Shown here: positions 29,314-37,954 of the stretch, in pieces
How the letters are laid out: every line of letters begins with the position of its first letter
Position numbering within the stretch: position 1 is the stretch's first letter
Assembly (NCBI RefSeq): GCF_012932675.1
Contig: NZ_JAAIIF010000008.1
Location: forward strand, 372,001-436,000
DNA length: 64,000 nt
From: Bifidobacterium erythrocebi
GTDB taxonomy: Bacteria > Actinomycetota > Actinomycetes > Actinomycetales > Bifidobacteriaceae
Reading direction: 5' to 3'
The notes under the pieces: generated by a model
Told to the model about the DNA's origin: nothing
Databases searched by the model: none
Seen by the model: the letters and a program-made list of their open reading frames with translations, nothing else
Made by a program: the position numbers and the translations under genes

Positions 29314-30552
29314 TTATTCGTCGATGACCTCGGCCTCCACGGTCTCGCCGCCCAGGTCGGGGATGGCCTGCGCCATGAGGCGGCCGAGGGATGCGGCGTC
29401 GCGGTGCGTGTAGCGCATGGTCATCTGCATGCTGGTGTGGCCCATGACGGCTATGCGCGCGTCGTCCGGCATGTTCGCCCGTGCGGCCATCGTGGCCATC
29501 CAGTGCCTGGCCGAGTGGATCCTGACCTGCGGGAGCCCGGCCGCCTTCAGGGCCTTGCACCATTGGTAGCGTTCGGTGCTCGAGCAGACGGGGTTGCCCC
29601 GCGCGGACGTGAACACAAGCTCCCGGCTCCCGATGCCGTTGTCCCCGATCCACTTCCACAGGCGCTCCCACAGGCCGCCGCTGACGGGCACGAACCGTTC
29701 GGCGGCGGGCGTCTTCGGGGTGGTGAGCCACAGCGAGCCGGTGAGGTGGGTCGCTTCCAGCCAGTTGGGGATCTCGACCTCGCCCGGCCGTCCGTAGCGC
29801 TGGATCTGCTGCCGGACGTGGATGCCGGGCTGGCCGTCGCGCAGCTCCAGCTCGTACGGCATGAGCGCGTACCGCTCGCCCTCCCTCATGCCGGTCTCGA
29901 ACGCGAGCTCGAACAGGAGGGCCCACATCTCGAGGTCCTCCTCCGTGCGCCGCGGCCCGCGTCTGGCCTGCGGCATGGAGGCCGCGGCCTCGATCATGCG
30001 CCTGGGCTGGTCGGGGCCGAGCACGTCCACCACGCGCCGCTCGACCCTCGGCGGCTTGACGCGCCTGCATGGGTCGATGGGGATGAGCTCCTCGAGCTCG
30101 GCCTGGTCGAGCACCATCTTGAGGCTCACGTAGTGGTCCTTGAGGGTGCTGGGCGCGAGCCGCTCCCCCAGCACGCGCATGCAGCGGCGGATGTGCTCGG
30201 GCGTGAGGTCCTTCAGGCGCACGCGGCCGATCACGTCGCAGCACGCCTTGAGCCTTCCGGCGCGGGTGCGGTAGGTGGTCGGCTTGACGCGCGTGCGGTA
30301 GTCGGCCAGCCAGCGCTCCACGTAGTCGGCCAGGTACGGGCTCTTCCCGCCGGGCAGCAGGCCCGTGCGCTCCAGCTCCTCGAGCTTCGCATTGAAGCGC
30401 GCCCTGGCATCGGCCTTCGTGCGCCCCCTCGCTTCGAGGATGCGCCGCTTGCCGGTGGCCGGATCCTTCCCCAGGTCTTTGCGGAACCGCCAGACGCCCT
30501 TCCCGTCCCTGAACACGCTGCCGGATCCGGGCGTTCTTTTTCTCGTGGCCAT
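29314..30552 (-). CDS. int: Phage integrase (tyrosine recombinase)
   Basis: The 412-residue protein starts MATRKRTPGSGSVFRDGKGVW with AAGGGAGA six bases upstream; the longer reading lacks a ribosome-binding site. Residues about 1-60 form an arm-binding domain (GSVFRDGKGVWRFRKDLGKDPATGKRR), followed by a core-binding SAM-like domain (about 80-180). The catalytic domain contains the Arg in FETGMREGERYAL, HxxR in IHSARHW, His in MGHTSMQM and Tyr in MRYTHRD. It is the last prophage gene, next to host ychF, so the right attachment site should lie in 30553-30743. Confidence 0.92.
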   Translation of the reverse strand: MATRKRTPGSGSVFRDGKGVWRFRKDLGKDPATGKRRILEARGRTKADARARFNAKLEELERTGLLPGGKSPYLADYVERWLADYRTRVKPTTYRTRAGRLKACCDVIGRVRLKDLTPEHIRRCMRVLGERLAPSTLKDHYVSLKMVLDQAELEELIPIDPCRRVKPPRVERRVVDVLGPDQPRRMIEAAASMPQARRGPRRTEEDLEMWALLFELAFETGMREGERYALMPYELELRDGQPGIHVRQQIQRYGRPGEVEIPNWLEATHLTGSLWLTTPKTPAAERFVPVSGGLWERLWKWIGDNGIGSRELVFTSARGNPVCSSTERYQWCKALKAAGLPQVRIHSARHWMATMAARANMPDDARIAVMGHTSMQMTMRYTHRDAASLGRLMAQAIPDLGGETVEAEVIDE

Positions 30553-30569
30553 GATGGTCTCCCTTCGTT

Positions 30570-30616
30570 GAGGGAGTGCCTTCGCATGCCCTCGCAAGAG
30601 CACTCTAAAAGCACTC
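30570..30616. promoter_or_regulatory. Candidate integrase arm-type sites
   Basis: GAGTGC at 30574-30579 and GCACTC at 30600-30605 and 30611-30616 recur upstream of the integrase. The last two share AGCACTCWA and are 11 bp apart. Short repeats in this place fit arm-type integrase sites beside the attachment core, but the core itself cannot be located without the other prophage end. Confidence 0.35.
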
Positions 30617-30671
30617 AAGCGTTGGCAACAGCCGCCCGAGACGTGGCAAGAACCGCCGTTTCCCGCGCATT

Positions 30672-30732
30672 CAAAAACGGCCTGTTCCCAACGGTTCGGA
30701 CACCCGGAACCGTTGGAAACAGGCCGTTCTCA
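30672..30732 (-). terminator. Terminator hairpin downstream of ychF
   Basis: A long near-perfect stem (about 30676-30699 with 30705-30728) is followed on the minus strand by a T-run (TTTTTGAA). It would end ychF transcription and is host sequence, so it limits the prophage right boundary to 30553-30675. Confidence 0.75.
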
Positions 30733-30743
30733 GGCGGTCGGCA

Positions 30744-31841
30744 TCACTTCTTGGAAACGTTGAACTTGAATTCCACGATATCGCCGTCCTGCATGACGTA
30801 GTCGCGGCCTTCCTGGCGGAGCTTGCCTTCCTCCTTAATGGTCACCATGGAGCCATCAGCGGCGACGAAATCGTCATAGGAAACGATGTCGGCCTTGATG
30901 AAGCCCTTTTCGAAGTCGGTGTGAATCACGCCGGCGGCCTGAGGGGCGGTGTAACCCTTGTGGATCTGCCATGCACGCACTTCCTTCTCGCCTGCGGTGA
31001 GGAAGGTGGACAGGCCGAGGGTGTCGTAGCCGACGCGTGCCAGCTGGTCGAGACCGGATTCCTCCAGTCCTGCGTCGGCGAGCATTTCGCGGGCGTCGTC
31101 CTCGTCCAGCTCGGTCAGGTCGGCTTCGAACTGCGCGTTGAGGAAGATGGCCGGAGCCGGAGCGACGGTGGCGGACAGTTTGGCCTTGAGCTCGTCGTTC
31201 TGCAGCTCGGAGTCGTCCACGTTGAACACGTAGATGAACGGCTTGGCGCTCATCAGATGCAGGTCGTACACGGAGTCCTTGTCGAAACGGCCTTCACGGG
31301 CGGCCTTGTCGAGCGTCTCGCCGGCTTCGAGAATCTCCTTGGCCTGCTTGACGGCATCCATGTATGCCGGTTCGATCTTCTTGCCGCGCAAATCCTTTTC
31401 CAGCTTCGGCAGCGCGTTCTCGATGGTCTGCAAATCGGCGAGGATGAGCTCTGTGTTGATGGTGTCGATGTCGTCGGCCGGATCGACCTTGCCGTTGACG
31501 TGCACGATGTCGTCGTCTTCGAAGGCTCGCACGACCTCGCAGATCGCATCGGCCTCACGGATGTTGGCAAGGAACTTGTTGCCCAGGCCTTCGCCTTCGG
31601 AGGCACCCTTGACGATGCCTGCAATGTCGACAAAGGTGACGGTGGCGGGCACGATCTTCTCGGTGTGGACGAGCTTGGCCAGCACGGGAAGACGCTTGTC
31701 CGGCAGCGGCACGACGCCGGTGTTCGGCTCGATGGTGGCGAACGGGTAGTTTTCCGCAAGCACGTTGTTGCGGGTCAGTGCATTGAACATGGTGGACTTG
31801 CCGACGTTCGGCAGTCCGACGATTCCGATAGTAAGAGACAT
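30744..31841 (-). CDS. ychF: Ribosome-associated GTPase/ATPase YchF
   Basis: The 365-residue protein starts [20 protein letters not shown]. It has the Obg-family G domain: G1 GLPNVGKS, G2/G3 region [21 protein letters not shown], the altered G4 (NVDD...) typical of YchF (ATP preference), and the C-terminal TGS domain (about 280-365, [24 protein letters not shown]). Length matches the family (about 364). It acts with ribosomes in stress and translation fidelity. It borders the integrated prophage. Confidence 0.95.
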   Translation of the reverse strand: MSLTIGIVGLPNVGKSTMFNALTRNNVLAENYPFATIEPNTGVVPLPDKRLPVLAKLVHTEKIVPATVTFVDIAGIVKGASEGEGLGNKFLANIREADAICEVVRAFEDDDIVHVNGKVDPADDIDTINTELILADLQTIENALPKLEKDLRGKKIEPAYMDAVKQAKEILEAGETLDKAAREGRFDKDSVYDLHLMSAKPFIYVFNVDDSELQNDELKAKLSATVAPAPAIFLNAQFEADLTELDEDDAREMLADAGLEESGLDQLARVGYDTLGLSTFLTAGEKEVRAWQIHKGYTAPQAAGVIHTDFEKGFIKADIVSYDDFVAADGSMVTIKEEGKLRQEGRDYVMQDGDIVEFKFNVSKK

Positions 31842-32058
31842 GGTTCCCAACCATACAACCACCGGCCTATGAACCTGTTCGCACCGAGCCGCTGCCGTGT
31901 TGTGCCGGCAGACCAATGATGGCCGTATCCGGCACCGCCCGATCTCGAGTCGGTTCCTTGTCGAATTCCCCTATCCGACCTGCAGAACGCGTCTCATGCC
32001 CGATCTGGCGAATGAGCGGCACCGGATTCCTTGCTGAACGGGGTGGTAACGGCCACCG

Positions 32059-32859
32059 TCACTGTTCGATCGCGTCGACGGCCTTGATGATCGCGCCACG
32101 GAACGCGCTCTCCTCCAGCGAGGCGACACCTTTGATGGTGGTGCCGCCAGGCGAGCATACGGCATCCTTCATGGCACCCGGGTGTGTTTCCGTGGCGAGA
32201 TACAGAGCACCCACACCTTCCACCATCTTCGCAGCCAAACGATATGCCGTGGCACGTTGCAAACCGTATTTCACACCGGCGTCGGCGAGCGCTTCGATGT
32301 ACATGTCGGTGAAGGCGGGCGCGCATCCGGCCACGCACATGGCGATGCCCATGTGTGCGGAGTCGACGCGTTCGATGAGGCTGATCGGCGCGAACAGCTG
32401 TTCGAATGTTTCGGTCTGCGTCTCGCTAAGGGTGTTGTCGGATTCGGTGACGAGCACGCCTTTGCCTACGGCCATTGGCGTGTTCGGGATGGTGCATTGG
32501 ATGTGCACGGCGTCGAACTGTTCGCCGAATAGGTAACGGTATTTGTTGAGATCCCAGCCGGCTGCGATGGAGACGACGAATTTGCTGCTTTGGGCGAGCT
32601 TGGCGACGATGGGGCCGATTACGTCTTCGATCTGGTAGGGCTTGATGGCGATGACGACCACGTCGGCGGCGTCGGCTACTTCCGCGGCGGTGTGTACGGC
32701 TCGGATGCCGAATTTGGCGGCGTTGCGTTCGAGTTTGTCGTAGTGGGCGGCGCAGGCGACGATGTGTTCGCCGTCCAGTACGCCGGCGTCCACCATGCCT
32801 TGTGCGATGGCCTGCGCCATGTTGCCGTATCCGATGAATCCGATGGTGTGGTTGTTCAT
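32059..32859 (-). CDS. proC: Pyrroline-5-carboxylate reductase
   Basis: The 266-residue protein starts MNNHTIGFIGYGNMAQAI, the Rossmann NAD(P) motif, after AAGGAAACCCC. Further family blocks are VVVIAIKPYQIEDV, PNTPMAVGKGVLV and the C-terminal AYRLAAKMVEGVGALYL ... CSPGGTTIKGVASLEESAFRGAI signature. It catalyses the last step of proline synthesis. The upstream gene on the same strand is a proline iminopeptidase, so the pair couples proline supply from peptides and from synthesis. Confidence 0.93.
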   Translation of the reverse strand: MNNHTIGFIGYGNMAQAIAQGMVDAGVLDGEHIVACAAHYDKLERNAAKFGIRAVHTAAEVADAADVVVIAIKPYQIEDVIGPIVAKLAQSSKFVVSIAAGWDLNKYRYLFGEQFDAVHIQCTIPNTPMAVGKGVLVTESDNTLSETQTETFEQLFAPISLIERVDSAHMGIAMCVAGCAPAFTDMYIEALADAGVKYGLQRATAYRLAAKMVEGVGALYLATETHPGAMKDAVCSPGGTTIKGVASLEESAFRGAIIKAVDAIEQ

Positions 32860-32946
32860 GGGGTTTCCTTCCCTGCTTCCTGTTGCAGGAAGCAATGGTT
32901 CGTGTTGTGTCCGCCGGTTCGGCAGCGGGTTGTGTGCTTAAGGGGG

Positions 32947-34284
32947 TTAGAACAGTTCTTCCAGGTCGCCGCGGTTCAGCGCTTCCGTGTAGAGGTGTTT
33001 GAACACCGTGCTGCCGTGTAGTCCGTCGTGTTCGAATTCGTTGGTGGTCCAGTAGTGCGAGTTGCCCACGCGCGAGAGGGTGTCGAGTTGCAGCCCGGAG
33101 TCGACGTACATGTCGTCGAAGTATACGGCGGCCTGCAGTGGCACCTCGTTGCCTGCCAGCTGGTCCGCGTCGTAGATCGTGCCGAAATGCGTGCTTTCCA
33201 TCAGCACGTCCATGGCCGGTTTGAAGGGGCGGAGTGCCGCCTCCTGTTCGAACATCCATGGGAACATCGCTTCGCCGGTGAAGTTGAGCGGACGCTCCCC
33301 CGCATCGAATTCCGGATGCTCGTCACGTACACGCTGCGCGGCCCAACGAATCGGCGTTTCCAGTTCGCCGTTGGCGTAGATGAACTCCTGTAGCGGCCAG
33401 TACAACGGGCGGGAGGCGGTGGCGTCCATGACCTTGGCGAGGAATTCGTCGGAGAGCTCGGAATCGGCGGATGCGGAGCCGTCGCCGTCAAGGAAGGCGT
33501 CGTCAAGAATCCAGTGGACGCGTTCGAAGCTTGGTTTCATGCCGAAATCGGAGCCGAGCATCTGGAAGCGTTCGACGGTGAGCGGATCACCGTTGGGCAG
33601 GCTCACGGGTTCGGCGGCGAGCCTGTCGGCGATGATGGCCGCACGCTCGACGTCCTGTGGGTAGCGCTTGTAGAATTGCGCGGTTTTGCGGGCCATGCGC
33701 GGGAAGGTGTGGCGGTATACGTCGGTGGCGTCGGCGGGGACGTGCGGAATGCCGCCGGTGGTGAAGCCGGCGGTCACGCCGCCCGGGAACAGCGAAAGAT
33801 ACGTCAACGTCAGGAATCCGCCATAGCTTTGACCAAGCGTGACCCAACGTGCGCCCCCAAATTCGGTGCGACGCAGATGTTCGAAGTCGCGCACGATGGA
33901 GTCCGCGAGGAAATGCTTAAGATATGCGGCGCCTTGCGTGCCGTCCATACGGTTCATGATGTGGGTGTCGACGCGGGAGGAACGCCCGGTGCCACGCTGG
34001 TCAGGCAGCACCACACGGAAATGCTTGACGGCCTCTTCAATCCACCCGTCAGAACTTGGGCTGAGCGGACGCGGGCCGGAACCACCGGGACCGCCCTGCA
34101 AAAACACGAGCAGCGGCAGATCATCATGCACATGTTCGGGAGCGGTGACCACACGGTAGAACAGGCTGATCGATTCGCCATCGAACCCATGCCCCGGCTC
34201 ATGACCGGCCCAATCCAACGGCACCTTGATGGAACGATCCTCAATATGCAATCCGGGCACGTAGTATTCGCTCAGCAACGTCAT
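32947..34284 (-). CDS. pip: Proline iminopeptidase (alpha/beta hydrolase, S33 family)
   Basis: The 445-residue protein has no signal peptide, so it is cytoplasmic. It carries the oxyanion-hole HGGPGG-type motif (FLQGGPGGSGPR), the nucleophile elbow GQSYGG (about residue 150), GTGRSS, and catalytic Asp and His candidates in YFDDMYVDS and EFEHDGLHG near the C-terminus. Length and motifs match bifidobacterial and lactobacillar proline iminopeptidases that remove N-terminal proline from peptides. It is followed by proC on the same strand. Confidence 0.85.
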   Translation of the reverse strand: MTLLSEYYVPGLHIEDRSIKVPLDWAGHEPGHGFDGESISLFYRVVTAPEHVHDDLPLLVFLQGGPGGSGPRPLSPSSDGWIEEAVKHFRVVLPDQRGTGRSSRVDTHIMNRMDGTQGAAYLKHFLADSIVRDFEHLRRTEFGGARWVTLGQSYGGFLTLTYLSLFPGGVTAGFTTGGIPHVPADATDVYRHTFPRMARKTAQFYKRYPQDVERAAIIADRLAAEPVSLPNGDPLTVERFQMLGSDFGMKPSFERVHWILDDAFLDGDGSASADSELSDEFLAKVMDATASRPLYWPLQEFIYANGELETPIRWAAQRVRDEHPEFDAGERPLNFTGEAMFPWMFEQEAALRPFKPAMDVLMESTHFGTIYDADQLAGNEVPLQAAVYFDDMYVDSGLQLDTLSRVGNSHYWTTNEFEHDGLHGSTVFKHLYTEALNRGDLEELF

Positions 34285-34450
34285 GCATTCACCTTTCCCT
34301 TGGCGTCATCGGCATGTTCAATGCGATTGGTAACGTCCATCTCACCCACATGCGGAGACAACCTTACCTCACAAAAGCGGCTTTATCTTACCGCTATTTC
34401 ATTCCCACGCATGATGGCGTCACAGCATATCTGGCGCTAGGGTGGAACGT

Positions 34451-37060
34451 ATGTCGAATCTCAAGCAGCGTCTCTTGTCATGGATGCATGGCCATGTTTT
34501 CGCCGGCGATCTCATCATCACGCTTGTTATAGGTGTTCTGCTGTTCGGCGTGACCGGCAGCATCACCTATAATCCGGGATTGCTGTTCGACCTTAAGTCT
34601 TCCACGCAGATGGCATGGGAAGCGGCAATGCTTATTCCGCTGCTGATTCGTCGATGGCGACCGCAGACCGGAGCGTTGCTCTGCGTGGCATTGACCTTGG
34701 CGCATCTCATATTCGGCCCCTGCCTATTGGGCGCCGATATTCTGGCATTGTTCATGCTGTATTCAGTGATCGTCTACGGCAATCCCAAAAACACGAAAGC
34801 CTTCATTATTCTGGCGTTGACCATCGGTCTTCTGGCTTCGGCGCTGGTGGCATGGACCATGACCAATGGACCACTGCTCACCGGAGGCAAAGTGCATACA
34901 TGGAGCAGCTGGAACGGCTCAGATCCGAATGACATTATGGTCACGGAAGACACTCTCGGTTCCATCTACACAGGAACATCCATGTCGAAAGTCACCGACA
35001 TGATGGCGCAATACATGCTGGTACTGACGCCGATTTTCGAAGTATGCATTATTTCCACCGTCATTGTAGCGTTCTGGCAGCGTGCCCGTCTGGCAACCAT
35101 TCGCATGATGCGGGAACGCAATGAGGCAATCGCCGCGCGAGACCAGAATGAACGCGATATCGCCGCGTTGGCGGAACGCGCACGCATCGCACGTGACATG
35201 CACGATGTGGTGGCGCACACCCTGTCAATCATCATCGTGCAGTCTGACGGCGGTCGCTATGCAGGCACGCATGATCCCGCGGTGGCCAGAAACACCATGG
35301 AGACGATTCGACACGAATCGGAACGCGCACTGCATGACATGCAACGTCTTCTGGGAGTATTCGGGGGTTCACCGCACGCCGATTATAACGATATCGGCAA
35401 TCTTGTGGAACAAGCGCAAAACGTCTCCCCCGACATTCGAATCCGACGGAATATCACCGGCACCGCCAGCCCAGAACAACTCAGCGAACAAGCCTCAATA
35501 GCTTCCTACCATGTAGTGCAGGAGGCGCTGACGAATATCCGCAAGTATGCGGGGCCGCACGTCGATGTACATATTAAAGAGTTATGGAACAACGGTTTGC
35601 TCACTGTGACCATCACCGACAATGGTCATGGCGCGGCGGCCAATATCGATGGGCATACGCCAGGTTACGGCCTGCTGGGCATGAAAGAACGCATCGAATC
35701 GGCCGGAGGCTCATTGCAGGCTGGGCCCCGACTCGGCGGAGGCTTCGAAGTCATGGCCACCCTGCCTTACGGCGGTAACGAACAGGTGACAGACGAAACC
35801 GGCGAACAGTATGCCTCGGAACAGTCCGAATCGTGCAACACAACTGCCATATCCAGCACAGCGAAATTATCCGACGAAGCAATCGCACCTCACACAGTCG
35901 TCAACATATCGGCGCGAATCCCAGATCAGCCATCGGAGCAGACGCAGGAAACCAACCAACCGACCGGTCGCGATCATCGTTCGAATGCCCGGCAACATTT
36001 GCGCATCACCGCACCCAATCTGCATGATTTGCTCAAATCGTTGAAACTGAAATCCGTGGAACCTGCAAATACATCCAATTCGCGAGGGCTGAATTGGGTG
36101 GAACGTGTTTCCGCGTGGACGCAGCATCATTATGTGCTCATGGATACCGTTGGTGCCGTGGCATTGGTCACGCTGCTGAATCGCATGTCGATCACGCTCT
36201 TTTTTGATAGTTCATCTCATGCGCAGCTCTCACATGCGATCGCCGCATGCTGCTTGCTGGCGCTGGCTCTTCGCCGCAGGTTCCCCGAGACTTGCGCGCT
36301 TATTGTGCTCGTATTGTCGGTTGTGCAATTGGTGTTTTTGGGATCGATTGAGGTCGGGCACATCGTAGCGTCGCTGTGCGCACTGTATTCAGCCGTATTG
36401 TATGGGCGTGAACACGCATGGCGTTGGACCGGTCTTGCCGCTGTCACCTGTTCGGCTCTGATGGGCTTGAAAATCGCAGCCGACCAACATGGATACACTA
36501 CCTTGTTCGACGCCATCGCCGCTTCCGTGGGCTTGACAAAACCGGTTTCAGCCACGGCAAGTAGTGGTGCAGCGTTCTTTACCGGCGTTATGTATACGGT
36601 TGCGGTGTTGATGCTGTGCGCCGGCATTATGGCGTGGGCACGTTGGGCTCGTTCCAGTGATTCAAACGCACTGGTGTTGCAGTCGCGAGAGGAAGCGCTG
36701 ATGGCCGAGCAGGAGAAGCAACGCATTCTCGCGGCGAATATGGAGCGCGACCGTATCAGCGCCAATATTCAGGCTGAGGTCACTGCCACATTGAACAGTG
36801 TGATCAATCAAGCCGTCGATGGCATTCGCATGTTGGATGATGCCGAAGCTCAAGGCAAGGAGCCTACCGCCGACGAGATTTCCGCAGCGTTCAAAGCGAT
36901 CGGCGAGCAGGGGCGTGCCGCGCTCAAACGTATGCGCGAACTGCTTGGTGTGCTGCGTGAAACCGGTTTCAGTGATAGTTTCCACGCCGATGGCTCGAAT
37001 GAACTGCAATTGCGACCGGTCGCATCGTTGGATGAACAGTTGCAGCACATACCCCGATAA
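34451..37060 (+). CDS. Sensor histidine kinase fused to a degenerate second kinase-like module
   Basis: The protein has about 869 residues. The first half has membrane spans (about 15-190), a HisKA_3 dimerisation helix with phospho-acceptor His251 (RIARDMHDVVAHTL) and a HATPase domain (EALTNIRKYAG, VTITDNGHG, GYGLLGMKERI, about 345-440). After a polar linker (about 450-530) a second membrane block begins (about 555-740). It ends in a DHp-like helix ERDRISANIQAEVTATLNSV, in which the acceptor His is replaced by Gln774, with no ATPase. This is a sensor plus inactive partner fusion. The NarL-type regulator follows 77 bp downstream. A GTG start at 34442 is an alternative. Confidence 0.85.
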   Translation: MSNLKQRLLSWMHGHVFAGDLIITLVIGVLLFGVTGSITYNPGLLFDLKSSTQMAWEAAMLIPLLIRRWRPQTGALLCVALTLAHLIFGPCLLGADILALFMLYSVIVYGNPKNTKAFIILALTIGLLASALVAWTMTNGPLLTGGKVHTWSSWNGSDPNDIMVTEDTLGSIYTGTSMSKVTDMMAQYMLVLTPIFEVCIISTVIVAFWQRARLATIRMMRERNEAIAARDQNERDIAALAERARIARDMHDVVAHTLSIIIVQSDGGRYAGTHDPAVARNTMETIRHESERALHDMQRLLGVFGGSPHADYNDIGNLVEQAQNVSPDIRIRRNITGTASPEQLSEQASIASYHVVQEALTNIRKYAGPHVDVHIKELWNNGLLTVTITDNGHGAAANIDGHTPGYGLLGMKERIESAGGSLQAGPRLGGGFEVMATLPYGGNEQVTDETGEQYASEQSESCNTTAISSTAKLSDEAIAPHTVVNISARIPDQPSEQTQETNQPTGRDHRSNARQHLRITAPNLHDLLKSLKLKSVEPANTSNSRGLNWVERVSAWTQHHYVLMDTVGAVALVTLLNRMSITLFFDSSSHAQLSHAIAACCLLALALRRRFPETCALIVLVLSVVQLVFLGSIEVGHIVASLCALYSAVLYGREHAWRWTGLAAVTCSALMGLKIAADQHGYTTLFDAIAASVGLTKPVSATASSGAAFFTGVMYTVAVLMLCAGIMAWARWARSSDSNALVLQSREEALMAEQEKQRILAANMERDRISANIQAEVTATLNSVINQAVDGIRMLDDAEAQGKEPTADEISAAFKAIGEQGRAALKRMRELLGVLRETGFSDSFHADGSNELQLRPVASLDEQLQHIPR

Positions 37061-37137
37061 CCGATTCAGGGGTTTTCAGGGAGATGTAAGGGTTTATTTT
37101 GCACTGTGAGCGGAACAATGCCGATAAGGTGGAGAGT

Positions 37138-37884
37138 ATGAGTGAAGAACAGAAGATTCGTGTGGTCATTGCCGATGATCAGGAATTGGTACGTGCCGGT
37201 TTTGCTATGGTGATCGGGTCCCAACCTGATATGGCGGTCGCGGCACAGGCTCGCGATGGTGCAGAGGCTGTGGCGTTGGCGAAAACACTGCATCCTGACG
37301 TGGTGTTGATGGATGTGCGTATGCCAGGCATGGATGGTATTGAAGCGACTCGGCAGATCAGCGCGTTGCAGCATCGGTTCGCTGCCGATGGCACGAAATC
37401 AGAAGTCGCCCGTACCAAGGTGATTATTTTGACGACATTCGATTTGGATGAATATGTGATGGCGGCGATCAATGCCGGAGCTTCGGGGTTCCTGTTGAAG
37501 GATACGGAACCGGAAACGTTGTTGAATTCGATTCGCACGGTATACCAGGGCAATGCGATTATTGCGCCGTCCGCCACGAAACGTCTTATCGAGAAAATGA
37601 TGGAAGGCGATTTCATGGCTGCGAATGTTGGTGCACATGGAAATTCCACTGCTTCTTCCACTTCTGATTCGACGTATACCGATCCGGAATTAGATGAACT
37701 GACCGATCGCGAGCGCGAAGTGCTTATTGAGATCGCGCATGGATTGTCGAATCAGGAGATTGCCGACAAGCTTTTCATCAGCCTGACGACGGTGAAAACG
37801 CATGTGGCGCATATTCTGTCGAAAATCAATGCGCGAGACCGCGTCCAAGCCGTCGTGTTCGCCTATGAAAACCATCTCGTATAA
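37138..37884 (+). CDS. NarL/LuxR-family response regulator
   Basis: The 248-residue protein starts MSEEQKIRVVIADDQELVRAGF. The receiver domain has DDQ, the phospho-acceptor Asp59 (VVLMDVRMPG) and Lys in SGFLLKDTEPE. The C-terminal LuxR HTH is ELTDREREVLIEIAHGLSNQEIADKLFISLTTVKTHVAHIL. It is the partner of the upstream kinase. It converges with a FtsX-type ABC exporter that may be its target. A broken copy of this gene lies at 41660-42179. Confidence 0.93.
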   Translation: MSEEQKIRVVIADDQELVRAGFAMVIGSQPDMAVAAQARDGAEAVALAKTLHPDVVLMDVRMPGMDGIEATRQISALQHRFAADGTKSEVARTKVIILTTFDLDEYVMAAINAGASGFLLKDTEPETLLNSIRTVYQGNAIIAPSATKRLIEKMMEGDFMAANVGAHGNSTASSTSDSTYTDPELDELTDREREVLIEIAHGLSNQEIADKLFISLTTVKTHVAHILSKINARDRVQAVVFAYENHLV

Positions 37885-37915
37885 AACCCTCATAAAAACG
37901 CATTCAGGCAACAAG

Positions 37916-37942
37916 AAATGCTCCTTCTTCCGAAGGAGCATT
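37916..37942. terminator. Bidirectional terminator
   Basis: An 11-bp stem (37917-37927 with 37932-37942) with a TTCC loop is flanked by A- and T-runs on both sides. It separates the response regulator from the convergent ABC permease gene. Confidence 0.85.
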
Positions 37943-37954
37943 TTATTTAGTGAT

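Noticed and set aside
1..30552. Lysis genes (holin, endolysin) in the prophage part
   Set aside because: No endolysin motif or holin-like gene was found; these probably lie left of the window.
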